DNA from: Komagataeibacter europaeus LMG 18890
GTDB taxonomy: Bacteria; Pseudomonadota; Alphaproteobacteria; Acetobacterales; Acetobacteraceae
Direction: 5' to 3'
DNA: 64,000 nucleotides
Assembly: GCF_000285295.1 (NCBI RefSeq)
Contig: NZ_CADP01000004.1
Span: 1 to 64,000, forward strand
Below are positions 26,586 to 34,494 of the stretch, piece by piece; the first letter of the stretch is position 1; every line of letters begins with the position of its first letter. Both the position numbers and the translations under genes were made by a program. The notes beneath the pieces are model-generated. The model was given only the letters and a program-made list of their open reading frames with translations, was not told where the DNA came from and did not search any database.

Positions 26586-27008
26586 CATCCGCTCCGTGCC
26601 TGACATACGGGTGACAGGTCATGCCCCGATGCGGGCATGGGTGGGCGATCACTTAAAATCTGCATCCGGATCTGCTTTTCATTCGGTCGGGAACTCGCCG
26701 AACTGGTTACGTGTTTCATTCGTATGAAATGCAGTTTTAACGCAGCACGTATTACGAACCGATTAAGGCAGTCCGGAAACGGACTGCACGCACAGGTCCA
26801 GTGGCTGTTTCAAAACAGGCCGTTGATGAAAAGCAATAAAAGTTTTCAGGTACCGCCTTTTTCAAAAAAGACAGTATTCCTTGAAGCTTTTTGAAAGAAG
26901 CCTCACCAAAAACGTCTTCAGGACACTTCAGTTCGTAGAACCTTTTACCAGTCTACCAAGTGACCCGTCAGATGTTTTACTTTTAAAGGGGGTACCAGAT
27001 AAGGAATC
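26586..27008. other. intergenic region without a protein gene
   Basis: About 420 bases between the RmlC-like gene and tRNA-Ala. It contains repeat copy C (26838-26917) and short inverted stretches such as TTTCATTCGTATGAAA (26716-26731). No supported coding frame. Confidence 0.6.
26838..26917 (-). repeat. dispersed palindromic repeat, copy C (diverged, inverted)
   Basis: On the minus strand: GTTTTTGGTGA, a first hairpin GGCTTCTTTCAAAAAGCTTC, spacer AAGGAA, a diverged second hairpin ending AAAAAGGCGGT, then ACCTGAAAACTTTT. The order of elements is that of copy A, so it is the same family in opposite orientation. Confidence 0.68.
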
Positions 27009-27084
27009 TGGTGGAGCCAAGGGGAGTCGAACCCCTGACCTCCTGAATGCCATTCAGGCGCTCTCCCAACTGAGCTATGGCCCC
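27009..27084 (-). tRNA. tRNA-Ala (anticodon GGC)
   Basis: 76 bases including encoded CCA. On the minus strand the 5' acceptor arm is GGGGCCA and the 3' arm TGGCTCC with A and CCA. D arm GCTCAGTTGGGAGAGC, anticodon arm CTGAATGGCATTCAG with GGC in the loop, T arm with GGTTCGA. Reads GCC/GCU codons. Confidence 0.97.
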
Positions 27085-27182
27085 ACTGTCCTGACTGAGC
27101 GACCATTTTTCATGGCCTGCCGTGGTCTGGTTCGCGGGGTATAACCGTAAGATCCTGGCAATGCAACCCCCTACAAACCAAT

Positions 27183-27827
27183 TTATTGCATGATGAGACG
27201 CTGTGCCCGCAACGCCTGCAGCAATGGCAGCAGCGGCAGCCCCATGATGTCGGAATGTGCCCCTTCTATATGGGAAAACAGGTGAATGCCCGCGCCTTCC
27301 AGCCGGTAACACCCGACACAGGACAGAATCGCCTCCCCCTCCAGCGCCAAGTAACGTTCCAGAAAGGAATCGCTGAAGGCACGCATGTGCAGCACGGGGC
27401 AGGCGACGTGCCGCCATGTCTCGCACCCGTCACGCAGCATCACCACCGCCGTATGCAACACATGCGGCCTGCCGCGCAGCGTGCGTAACTGCTGCCGGGC
27501 GTCGTCCATGCTTGCCGGCTTGTCAAACCATGCCCCATCGCATGACAGCATCTGGTCCGCGCCAATCACCGCCGCGCCATTGTCCATGCTGATGGCCCGC
27601 GCCTTGGCCCGGGCCAGTTCAAGGGCTGTCTGGCCCGCTTCCATCCCGCGGGCGCGGGCATGGTCGCGAATGGCATGTTCATCCACATCCGCCGCGCGGT
27701 AATCCGCCCGTATCCCTGCCGATTCCAGCAGACTCCGCCGCGCGGCAGAACGGCTGGCCAGTACTATCGGCGGCGACTCCGCCTGTAATGGCGGCGGCTT
27801 TAGTACTAAATTCGAGTCGTCTGGCAT
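27183..27827 (-). CDS. maf: Maf-like nucleotide pyrophosphatase
   Basis: Hydrolyses non-canonical or modified nucleoside triphosphates (dTTP/UTP or m7GTP type). 214 aa. N-terminal signature VLASRSAARRSLLESAGI (about 21-38) with the Ser/Arg-rich phosphate site, VDEHAIRD, ADQMLSCDG and the late CYRLEGAGIHLFSHIEG segment. Start at 27827 follows GGAGAGGGCG; longer frames run into the origin region. Divergent from hemE across the putative oriC. The sequence starts to be rich in GTAC already within its first codons (27761, 27803). Confidence 0.9.
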   Translation of the reverse strand: MPDDSNLVLKPPPLQAESPPIVLASRSAARRSLLESAGIRADYRAADVDEHAIRDHARARGMEAGQTALELARAKARAISMDNGAAVIGADQMLSCDGAWFDKPASMDDARQQLRTLRGRPHVLHTAVVMLRDGCETWRHVACPVLHMRAFSDSFLERYLALEGEAILSCVGCYRLEGAGIHLFSHIEGAHSDIMGLPLLPLLQALRAQRLIMQ

Positions 27828-28233
27828 CGCCCTCTCCGTACTGCCGAAGTGAAACAGGAAATTCGGCGCGTTCGAGTACTGGGGTACATGGGGACAGTAC
27901 TCCAAACAATTCTGTGCCGTACCGAGTACCGTGGACAACGGGTACACCTCCGTTCGCGGTGGGTTGTACACAGGGTCATGTCGGTACAATCTGGATAACT
28001 TCCCACGCCCACGGGAATCCTTGGAGTCGGAAACTGTACACTCTGTGGGAAAAGTGGGGTACGTTTTCGGAAACGTGGGTACCCCGTCATCCACAGCACT
28101 TAAAGCACATCAAAAAATTTCTTTCTCTTTTCTTTTATTGTTTTGAAAGAAGCGCGCGCGTTTCACCTGCCCGCTATCCGTCACGGCGAAAGTACGAGAT
28201 AGTCCGGCCACAACGAAACAGAACGACGGATCG
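27803..28233. other. probable chromosomal replication origin (oriC) between maf and hemE
   Basis: About 400 bases without a gene. DnaA-box-like 9-mers (consensus TTATCCACA/TGTGGATAA): TCTGGATAA at 27990-27998 and TCATCCACA at 28087-28095 with one mismatch, TTGTACACA at 27964-27972 and TGTGGGAAA at 28044-28052 with two. An AT-rich, pyrimidine-rich stretch follows at about 28100-28150, a candidate unwinding element. GANTC (CcrM) sites occur at 27814, 28014 and 28024. In Caulobacter and Rickettsia oriC lies next to hemE, and hemE is exactly here. Thirteen GTAC tetramers lie between 27803 and 28082. The hemE promoter must also lie in this stretch. Confidence 0.65.
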
Positions 28234-29295
28234 ATGACTGAAACACGCAAACCCCTGCTCGCCACCCTGTTGGGAGAGGCAACATGGCCACCTCCGGTAT
28301 GGCTGATGCGGCAGGCGGGTCGGTTCCTGCCAGAATTCCGGGCATTGCGTGAAAAGGCGGATTTCATAACCCGTTGCATGACACCGGACATGGCGGTGGA
28401 TATCACGCTGCAGCCCATCCGCCGCTTTGGCATGGATGGCGCGATCCTGTTTTCCGATATCCTCATCCTGCCATGGGCAATGGGGCAGTCCCTGGAATTT
28501 GTGCCCGGCCGGGGCCCCGTCCTTGGGGCTGTCCGTTCGATGGCCGACCTGGAACGCCTGGACCCCACGCGGGTGAAGCAGGCGACGCAGCCGGTCATGG
28601 AAACGCTGGCACGGCTGCGCAAGGCCGTTGACGGGCCGGATGCGATCGGTCCTGCAAAACCGGGGCAGGTCACGCTGATCGGCTTTGCCGGCGCCCCGTT
28701 CACCGTGGCGTGCTACATGGTGGAAGGCCATGGCTCGCGTGAGTTCGAGGAAACGCGCAGGCTGGCCTATACCGACCCGGCATTCTTCGACCGGCTGATC
28801 GAGTTGCTGACCACCGCCACGGCGGACATGCTGTGCGACCAGATCATGGCCGGGGCAGAAGCGGTCATGCTGTTCGACAGCTGGTCGGGGCTTCTGCCGC
28901 CGTCGCAGTTCCGCAGGCATGTCATCGAACCCGCGCGGCGGATTACCGAAATCATCAATGCGCGCCATCCCGGCGTGCCGGTGATCGGCTTCCCGCGCCT
29001 GGCCGGGCTTATGGCAATTGAATACGGGCATGTGACGGGCGTGAACGCGATGGCGCTCGACACCGGGGCGGACATGAAGGCCGTGGCGGAAAAGGTGCCC
29101 GATACGCTGGTGCTGCAGGGCAACCTCGACCCGATCCGTGTGCTGGCCGGGGGGGAGGGCATGCGCACCGAGGCCCGCTCCATCCGTGATGCGATGAAGG
29201 GCCGCCCCCATGTGTTCAACCTTGGCCATGGGGTCATTCCGACCACGCCGCCCGAACATGTGGGCGACCTGATCAAGACCATACGGGATGTATGA
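28234..29295 (+). CDS. hemE: uroporphyrinogen decarboxylase
   Basis: Decarboxylates the four acetate side chains of uroporphyrinogen III to give coproporphyrinogen III, cytoplasmic. 353 aa, normal. N-terminal signature PPVWLMRQAGRFLPEFRAL with the substrate Arg residues, AILFSDILILPWAMG with the catalytic Asp, and the second signature LIGFAGAPFTVACYMVEG. First gene to the right of the putative origin, a conserved alphaproteobacterial position. Followed 3 bases later by a HAD phosphatase gene and then hemJ. Confidence 0.97.
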   Translation: MTETRKPLLATLLGEATWPPPVWLMRQAGRFLPEFRALREKADFITRCMTPDMAVDITLQPIRRFGMDGAILFSDILILPWAMGQSLEFVPGRGPVLGAVRSMADLERLDPTRVKQATQPVMETLARLRKAVDGPDAIGPAKPGQVTLIGFAGAPFTVACYMVEGHGSREFEETRRLAYTDPAFFDRLIELLTTATADMLCDQIMAGAEAVMLFDSWSGLLPPSQFRRHVIEPARRITEIINARHPGVPVIGFPRLAGLMAIEYGHVTGVNAMALDTGADMKAVAEKVPDTLVLQGNLDPIRVLAGGEGMRTEARSIRDAMKGRPHVFNLGHGVIPTTPPEHVGDLIKTIRDV

Positions 29296-29298
29296 ACG

Positions 29299-30012
29299 AT
29301 GCTGCCTGCCGCCCTGCGTCCTGATGGCGCGCTCAAACTGGTCATTTTTGACTGTGATGGTGTCCTGATCGACAGTGAAGGGCCGTCATGCCGCATGATT
29401 GCCCGCAACCTGCGCGAATATGGCCTTGCCATAAGCGATGAAAACGCGGTCCACCGTTTTGCGGGCCATGCCCTGACGGCGCTGAAGCATGAGATCGAGC
29501 AGGCGGAGGGCATCACCCTGCCTGATGACTGGCCCGCGCAGATGCAGCACAACCTTGTCACCCTCATGCGCAGTGAGGCGGAGACCATAGACGGTGCCCC
29601 CGCCATGTTGCGTGGGGTAGCGGGCCTCGGGCTGCCCTACCGTATCGGTTCCAATTCCTCGGTCATGGAAATGGAAGCAAAATTCGGTCGTACCGGGCTC
29701 GATGCCCTGATCGCGCCCGCGCACATCCATTCCGCCCGCGACATGGGCCAGCCCAAGCCGGACCCGGCCGTCTACCTGGCGGCGGCGAAGGCACAGGGTG
29801 TTCCGCCTGAAAACTGCATCGTGCTGGAAGATACCGATACCGGTGCGCGCGCGGCGCAGGCGGCGGGCATGGGATGTGTGCTGCTGCGGGCGGCCGACCT
29901 GCCCGCGCCATCATGGCCGGGGTTGCTGCGGATCACACATCTTGATGAATTCGTGCCGTTGCTGCGGCGTATACTGGACAGCCAGAAACAGCAGGGCGCC
30001 GCGCATGATTGA
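29299..30012 (+). CDS. HAD family phosphatase
   Basis: 237 aa, cytoplasmic HAD hydrolase of the phosphoglycolate phosphatase/beta-phosphoglucomutase-like group. Motif I IFDCDGVLIDSE (about 15-26) with both Asp residues, motif II Ser in IGSNSSVMEM, motif III Lys in GQPKPDPAVYL and motif IV LEDTDTGARAAQAAGM. The substrate cannot be told. Begins 3 bases after hemE and overlaps hemJ by 8 bases, so the three are probably one transcript; a role in heme synthesis is not implied. Confidence 0.88.
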   Translation: MLPAALRPDGALKLVIFDCDGVLIDSEGPSCRMIARNLREYGLAISDENAVHRFAGHALTALKHEIEQAEGITLPDDWPAQMQHNLVTLMRSEAETIDGAPAMLRGVAGLGLPYRIGSNSSVMEMEAKFGRTGLDALIAPAHIHSARDMGQPKPDPAVYLAAAKAQGVPPENCIVLEDTDTGARAAQAAGMGCVLLRAADLPAPSWPGLLRITHLDEFVPLLRRILDSQKQQGAAHD

Positions 30013-30454
30013 TGCGCTGGCCTCCATCATGCTGTGGCTGAAGGCATTCCACATCATGTCGTTCATCGCATGGATGGCGGGGCTGTTCTATCTGCCGCGG
30101 CTGTTTGTCTATCACTGCCAGGTGGCGGCGGGCACGGCTGAATCCGAACGCTTCAAGGTGATGGAATACAAGCTGCTGCGGTTCATCATGATGCCGGCCA
30201 TGATCAGCACGTTCCTGTTCGGTGGCCTGCTGTCGGTCATTCCGGGGCTGATCGACTGGCATTCCGGCTGGTGGATCACCAAGCTTGCCTGTGTGCTGTT
30301 GATGGCGGGATTTAACGGCGCATGCGGGCGCTGGCGGCGGGATTTCGCCAATGACCGCAATACGCGGCCCGAACGGTTCTACCGCATGGCGAACGAGGTG
30401 CCGACCGTTCTCATGATGGTCATCGTAATCATGGTGGTTGTCCGCCCGTTCTGA
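30005..30454 (+). CDS. hemJ: protoporphyrinogen IX oxidase HemJ
   Basis: Small heme-containing membrane enzyme oxidising protoporphyrinogen IX to protoporphyrin IX. 149 aa, four membrane helices: LWLKAFHIMSFIAWMAGLFYLPRLFVYH (first helix with conserved His and the LPRLFVYH motif), then helices near 56-75, 83-100 and 125-145. The N-terminal KAFHIMSFIAWMAGLFYLPR and the TRPERFYRMANEVPT stretch are typical. ATG 30005 chosen; it overlaps the preceding gene. With hemE it gives two steps of the same pathway, and hemN at 18 kb supplies the step between under low oxygen. Confidence 0.93.
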   Translation: MIDALASIMLWLKAFHIMSFIAWMAGLFYLPRLFVYHCQVAAGTAESERFKVMEYKLLRFIMMPAMISTFLFGGLLSVIPGLIDWHSGWWITKLACVLLMAGFNGACGRWRRDFANDRNTRPERFYRMANEVPTVLMMVIVIMVVVRPF

Positions 30455-30480
30455 ACCGGGCGGACACACATTTGGCCGGG

Positions 30481-30927
30481 TCAGAGCAGGGACTTGCCCT
30501 GCTTCAGCACGGCGTTGCACACCTTGGTCGTAACCTTCTGCTTCAGGTTGCCGCTCAGCGATGACAGCGAGAACGTGTTGCCATTGCCGGTGTCAAGAAT
30601 ACCGTTCTGGCCGTTGGAATACTGGCTGCTGGAGGTATCAAGGCCCGCCTTCTGCTTCAGCGACGAAAGCAGCGTGGTGGGGCTGTTGCCCTTCAGGTAA
30701 TTGTTCTCGACACAGTAGCTCAGCAGGCCCGTGACGTTGGAAGGGGCCAGCGACGAGACGGACGGCACGTTCAGGCCACTGCCCGAAAGCAGGCTGCCCG
30801 CCTTGCCCAGCCCGCCCGAACCACCGGTCAGGTCACCAAAACCCTGTGCATGTGCGGGCGTGCCGGACAGGGCGGCAGCGAGTGGCAGGGCCGCGGCGAG
30901 AGCCAGGAAACGGTGCATTTTTGTCAT
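30481..30927 (-). CDS. exported DUF2501 protein
   Basis: 148 aa, function unknown; E. coli YjjA belongs to this family. Signal peptide (MHRFLALAAALPLAAALSG, cut near AHA/QG), then a Gly/Ser/Leu-rich low-complexity half and a C-terminal half with two Cys (YCVENNYL and KVCNAVLK) that could form a periplasmic disulfide. Ribosome site AGGAG. Convergent with hemJ, 26 bases between stops. Confidence 0.82.
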   Translation of the reverse strand: MTKMHRFLALAAALPLAAALSGTPAHAQGFGDLTGGSGGLGKAGSLLSGSGLNVPSVSSLAPSNVTGLLSYCVENNYLKGNSPTTLLSSLKQKAGLDTSSSQYSNGQNGILDTGNGNTFSLSSLSGNLKQKVTTKVCNAVLKQGKSLL

Positions 30928-31029
30928 GTGATGATAAACTCCTGAAATCCGGGCCGAAGGAAAGCCAAGGCTTGTATGGCCTGTTATATCCGTCTCCGGC
31001 GCACGGTGGATAGCCCGCAGCCCCGGCTT

Positions 31030-31383
31030 TTATGCAATACCGACCATGAGCATCCCGTAAATCTTGCTCATGACCGGCATCAGCACGTACTGCAGCAGCA
31101 GCAGCAGGACGAGCGGGCTGAGGTCGATGTTGCCGATATTGGGCATGATGTTCCGGATGGGACGCAGGACCGGTTCGGTCATGCGGAACAGGAAGTTCGA
31201 GATGTTCCAGACAATCTGGTTGCGTGGATCCAGGATGCCGAACCCCAGCAGGAAGCTGAACAGACAGGCCAGCATCACCACATAGTAATAAAGCTGTATG
31301 AGTTCAGCCAGCAGGTTAAAGATAATGGTGATCAACGGGCCAACCTTCATGGATGATGGGAACTGGAATTTAGTGTCCGTCAT
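31030..31383 (-). CDS. YggT family membrane protein
   Basis: 117 aa, two membrane helices: LITIIFNLLAELIQLYYYVVMLACLFSFLLG and LSPLVLLLLLQYVLMPVMSKIYG, separated by the family loop DPRNQIVWNISNFLFRMTEPVLRPIRNIMP, whose PxLRPIRxxxP segment is diagnostic. YggT proteins are linked to osmotic tolerance or cell-division/proteostasis roles, still vague. Start uncertain: ATG 31383 or ATG 31347, neither with a good ribosome site. It lies upstream of and divergent from tRNA-Ala(CGC). Confidence 0.85.
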   Translation of the reverse strand: MTDTKFQFPSSMKVGPLITIIFNLLAELIQLYYYVVMLACLFSFLLGFGILDPRNQIVWNISNFLFRMTEPVLRPIRNIMPNIGNIDLSPLVLLLLLQYVLMPVMSKIYGMLMVGIA

Positions 31384-31451
31384 GCCCGCATACAACCGCC
31401 ATGAACAGGGCGGGGAGGGAAGGAAGGTGATTGCCATCCCAAAAATGGGTC

Positions 31452-31479
31452 TTGACTTGCGGCCCGTGCAGGGTATGTA
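31452..31479 (+). promoter_or_regulatory. candidate promoter of tRNA-Ala(CGC)
   Basis: TTGACT (31452-31457), 16 bases, TATGTA (31474-31479), ending 15 bases before the tRNA. The -35 box is strong, the -10 box weak. Confidence 0.4.
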
Positions 31480-31494
31480 TCGCGCGAGGAATGT

Positions 31495-31570
31495 GGGGCT
31501 GTAGCTCAGATGGGAGAGCGCCTCGTTCGCAATGAGGAGGTCAGGGGTTCGATTCCCCTCAGCTCCACCA
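31495..31570 (+). tRNA. tRNA-Ala (anticodon CGC)
   Basis: 76 bases with encoded CCA. Acceptor arms GGGGCTG and CAGCTCC, D arm GCTCAGATGGGAGAGC, anticodon arm CCTCGTTCGCAATGAGG with CGC in the loop, T arm with GGTTCGATT. Reads GCG, a common Ala codon in this GC-rich DNA. Confidence 0.96.
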
Positions 31571-31688
31571 CTTTCCTTTCCCCCGAATGATCGTATCCGA
31601 CAGATCTGCCCATGGGGCCGGATCCGTGGTCAGGGGCTCGGGGACTGTTTCAGGCAGGCTGACCACAAGGATATTGTGGGAATCAGGG

Positions 31689-31741
31689 ACGTTTCTGGTG
31701 ACGCTCCCTGAAAAAAGACAGAACCCAGAAACGTTTATTTT
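31689..31741 (+). repeat. dispersed palindromic repeat, copy D (diverged)
   Basis: Outer stem ACGTTTCTGG (31689-31698) with CCAGAAACGT (31725-31734), a perfect 10-bp match although both arms differ from copy A, so the changes are compensatory. The inside is shortened. A T-rich tail runs into the minus-strand stop codon at 31742. Confidence 0.65.
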
Positions 31742-32113
31742 TTAAACAGATTCCTGGAACGCTGCGTCACCAGGCTGTGCGGGCAGGGCCAATAGTTCGA
31801 TTTCCGCCAGTTGCCCGTCCTGGTCGAACTGCCTGACCAGCCGCAGCGTCGTTGCTGGACAGGTCCTGCCGAACAGGTCGTTCAGAAGGGGAAAGCAGGC
31901 GCTGAAGCCATCGGTCTCACGCAGGGTGAAGGTGATGCGGGTCACGTTTTCCGCAGTCATGCCCTGCTGACCCAGCCGGGCCATGCCCGTTGCCAGTGCC
32001 TGCCTGATCTGGGGAAACAGTTCCGTCGGGAACTGCCCGGTCGTGGCATCGACGCCGGTCAGATGCCGGATATGTATTTCCGGCGAAGGGTGGAACGGCA
32101 TGTTTTCTTCCAT
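31742..32113 (-). CDS. RidA/YjgF-fold protein
   Basis: 123 aa. The strand-helix order and phrases such as GMTAENVTRITFTLRETDGF and GQLAEIELLAL fit the Rid family, whose RidA members hydrolyse reactive enamine/imine intermediates. RidA carries a catalytic Arg in a PxR motif before the last strands; here the segment is CPATTLRLVRQF, with Thr at that position, so a deaminase role is unsure. Start uncertain: ATG 32113 preferred, ATG 32164 gives 17 more residues. Divergent from hprK. A dispersed repeat abuts its stop codon. Confidence 0.65.
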   Translation of the reverse strand: MEENMPFHPSPEIHIRHLTGVDATTGQFPTELFPQIRQALATGMARLGQQGMTAENVTRITFTLRETDGFSACFPLLNDLFGRTCPATTLRLVRQFDQDGQLAEIELLALPAQPGDAAFQESV

Positions 32114-32200
32114 TGAAGCCAGAATCACAAAATGGTCATGTTTTGTCCATAAAAAATTTTCCATCCCCGAAATGATGACTTTGCGTTAAGTCCCTTTCCC

Positions 32201-32644
32201 ATGAATGATCCGGTCCAGATCCATGCGTCCTGTGCGGCGCGGGGGGAGCACGGCATCGTGCTGGCCGGCCCGTCAGGGGCGGGCAAGTCCGACCTGCTGC
32301 TGCGCCTGATTGACGCAGGCTATGACCTGGTGGCCGATGACCGGGTCTGCCTGCACGAAGGCTGGGCCAGTGCGCCCGCCCCCCTGGCCGGACTGCTGGA
32401 AGTGCGCGGCATCGGGATCGTGCGCATGCGCTACCGTGCGCGCGTGCGCGTTGTGGCGGTTGCAAGGCTGGTTTCCCCGGCTGACCGTCCACCACGACTC
32501 CCTCCGCCGCCACACTGTGATAAGGTCGTGGGACAGCCGGTATTCTTCATTGATCCGGCGCAGCCTTCCGCTGTCGCCCGGATCGGGCTGGTGCTGGACT
32601 ACATCGCCGGTCGCAGGCAACTGCTTGATGGAAGGCAGATGTGA
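32201..32644 (+). CDS. hprK: HPr kinase/phosphorylase, short alphaproteobacterial form
   Basis: Phosphorylates or dephosphorylates a Ser of HPr in response to metabolites. 147 aa: only the C-terminal P-loop domain, the short form usual in alphaproteobacteria. Walker A GPSGAGKSD (23-31), ADD Walker-B-like residues in LVADDRV, and the HPrK signature LEVRGIGIVRM. First gene of a run hprK-rapZ-EIIA-ptsH-ptsI. The substrate Ser in HPr is present (Ser55 of the HPr below). Confidence 0.9.
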   Translation: MNDPVQIHASCAARGEHGIVLAGPSGAGKSDLLLRLIDAGYDLVADDRVCLHEGWASAPAPLAGLLEVRGIGIVRMRYRARVRVVAVARLVSPADRPPRLPPPPHCDKVVGQPVFFIDPAQPSAVARIGLVLDYIAGRRQLLDGRQM

Positions 32645-32766
32645 TATCGTCGCCACTTTCCATTGTCGCCCGTTCAGGGAACAATGGGTTCGAGAAAAGG
32701 TTTCGATCCCGCCATGATACAGCGATCTGTCATTGGGCATGTGGCTGACAGAAGTCAGGGTTTTGC

Positions 32767-33750
32767 GTGACTGACACCATGCATGAAGACACACCTCTTC
32801 CCCGTCGTATCCTGCTTGTCACCGGGCTGTCCGGTGCGGGCAAGTCCTCGATTCTGCGTATTCTGGAGGATCTGGGGCATGAGGTGATCGATAATCCGCC
32901 GCTGGGCATGCTCGATGAAATCGTGGCCCGTGCCGAACGCCCCGTGGCGGTTGGCGTGGATTCCCGCACGCGCGGGTTCGATGCATCCGCCGTGCTGGCG
33001 GCGCTGGCGCGGCTGCGCGTCAACCCGGGCCTGAATGCGGAACTGATCTACGCAACAGCCGAGGAAAGCGTGCTGCTGCGTCGCTATACCGCCACCCGCC
33101 GGCGTCACCCGCAGGCCGTCCATGGCACCGTGAAGGAAGGGATCGAGGCCGAAATCGCCCTGACATCCCCCCTGCGTGAAGCGGCGGATGTGGTGATCGA
33201 CACCTCCGACCTGCCGCCGCCGGAACTGCGGCAGCTGGTCGAGGCCCGTTTCGGGGAATGGACGGCGGGGGGACTCGACGGCCTGACGGTCGCCCTCATG
33301 TCATTTGCCTTTCCGGCGGGCCTCCCGCGTGAAGCGGACATGGTGTTCGACGCCCGTTTCCTGACCAATCCCTATTATGACCCCGCCCTGTCCGCCATGA
33401 CCGGGCTGGATGCGGATGTGGCGGCTTACGTAGCCCGTGATCCCGATTATCAGGAATTCCTCGACCGTATCGTGGGGCTGCTGGAACTGGTGCTGCCGCG
33501 TTTCGTGCGGGAAGGAAAGAAATACGCCACCATCGCCATAGGCTGTTCGGGTGGGCGGCACCGTTCCGTCACGCTGGTGGAGGCGCTCGCCCTCCGGCTT
33601 GCACAACGTGCGGACAATACCCATCCACATGATGCATGGCCGGTGGTGATCATGCATCGTGAACTGGCCCGTCAGGGCCGCAGCAGCTGGCGGTGGGCCA
33701 ACCGGCCCCGCGGGCTGCCCGAAACAACGGAGCAGACGGACCCGAAATGA
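32767..33750 (+). CDS. rapZ: RapZ/YvcJ family nucleotide-binding protein
   Basis: P-loop protein that in enterobacteria controls GlmS through small RNAs. 327 aa. Walker A TGLSGAGKSS (about 19-28), DNPP motif in VIDNPPLGML, SRTRGF, and the C-terminal domain with IGCSGGRHRSVTLVE, the RNA/metabolite-binding part of RapZ. GTG 32767 after TCAGGG preferred; ATG 32779 possible. About 26 residues beyond the usual end are Arg/Pro-rich. Its stop overlaps the EIIA start (ATGA). In alphaproteobacteria the gene is often found with the PTS, as here. Confidence 0.92.
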   Translation: MTDTMHEDTPLPRRILLVTGLSGAGKSSILRILEDLGHEVIDNPPLGMLDEIVARAERPVAVGVDSRTRGFDASAVLAALARLRVNPGLNAELIYATAEESVLLRRYTATRRRHPQAVHGTVKEGIEAEIALTSPLREAADVVIDTSDLPPPELRQLVEARFGEWTAGGLDGLTVALMSFAFPAGLPREADMVFDARFLTNPYYDPALSAMTGLDADVAAYVARDPDYQEFLDRIVGLLELVLPRFVREGKKYATIAIGCSGGRHRSVTLVEALALRLAQRADNTHPHDAWPVVIMHRELARQGRSSWRWANRPRGLPETTEQTDPK

Positions 33751-34205
33751 TCGGTCTTGTGTTCGTGATGCATGGTGTGCTTGGCGAGACCCTGAAGGGA
33801 GAACTCGAACACGTGGTCGGCCCGCAGGCGCAGACAGCGGTGTTCAACGTCACCGCCACCGCCCTGCCCGGTACATGCCGCGATGCCCTGCAGCGGGCGA
33901 TCGATTCGGTCGATAGCGGGCAGGGCGTCATCCTGCTGACCGACATGTTTGGCAGCACGCCATCGAATGTTGCGGTCTCCGTGCTGGAAACCGACCGGGT
34001 GGAAGTGCTGGCGGGGGTGAACATGCCCATGCTGGTCAAGCTGGCGCAGATGCGCATTCATGCGGATATGCGCGAATGCCTCAATGGCGCGGAATCGGCG
34101 GGCAGGCGTTACATATCCGTCGCCTCCCACCTGCCGGCGGCATGCCTGTCGGGTGTGGGGGAATGCGTGAATGAGGCGGACAGCGTGGCAGGCCACGGTG
34201 GCTGA
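33747..34205 (+). CDS. PTS EIIA component, mannose family
   Basis: Phosphocarrier of the PTS. 152 aa. Active-site His9 in MIGLVFVMHGVLGE; then AVFNVTATALPGT and VILLTDMFGSTPSN, both typical of the EIIA-Man fold. There is no EIIB, EIIC or EIID gene here, so it is probably a regulatory acceptor in an incomplete PTS, not part of a sugar importer. Overlaps rapZ upstream and ptsH downstream. Confidence 0.93.
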   Translation: MIGLVFVMHGVLGETLKGELEHVVGPQAQTAVFNVTATALPGTCRDALQRAIDSVDSGQGVILLTDMFGSTPSNVAVSVLETDRVEVLAGVNMPMLVKLAQMRIHADMRECLNGAESAGRRYISVASHLPAACLSGVGECVNEADSVAGHGG

Positions 34206-34494
34206 ACCGGCGATACAGCCCGTGCCGCACCGGATGGATGTGGGTATCGTGAACCAGCGTGGGCTGCATGCGCGGGCGGCCGCGAAATTCGTGACGGTCG
34301 CGGAAAAATTCGATGCAGGCGTTGATGTCACCCATGCAGGCATGACGGTTTCGGGCCATTCCATCATGGGACTCATGATGCTGGGTGCGGGCCGGGGAGA
34401 GACGATCACCATCACCACCACCGGCCCCCAGGGGCCGCAGGCGCTTGCGGCGCTGGCGCGGCTGGTCGGGGCCGGGTTTGATGAAGACGACTGA
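34198..34494 (+). CDS. ptsH: phosphocarrier protein HPr
   Basis: Receives phosphate from EI and passes it to EIIA; also phosphorylated by HprK. 98 aa from GTG 34198, which overlaps the EIIA stop; ATG 34171 or ATG 34234 are alternatives. Active His24 in NQRGLHARAAAKFV and regulatory Ser55 in GHSIMGLMMLGA. Both phosphorylation sites are intact. Overlaps ptsI by 14 bases. Confidence 0.93.
   Translation: MAEPAIQPVPHRMDVGIVNQRGLHARAAAKFVTVAEKFDAGVDVTHAGMTVSGHSIMGLMMLGAGRGETITITTTGPQGPQALAALARLVGAGFDEDD

Noticed and set aside
27788-28237. 149-codon plus-strand frame across the maf-hemE gap
   Set aside because: Low-complexity translation, no ribosome site, and it covers the putative origin.
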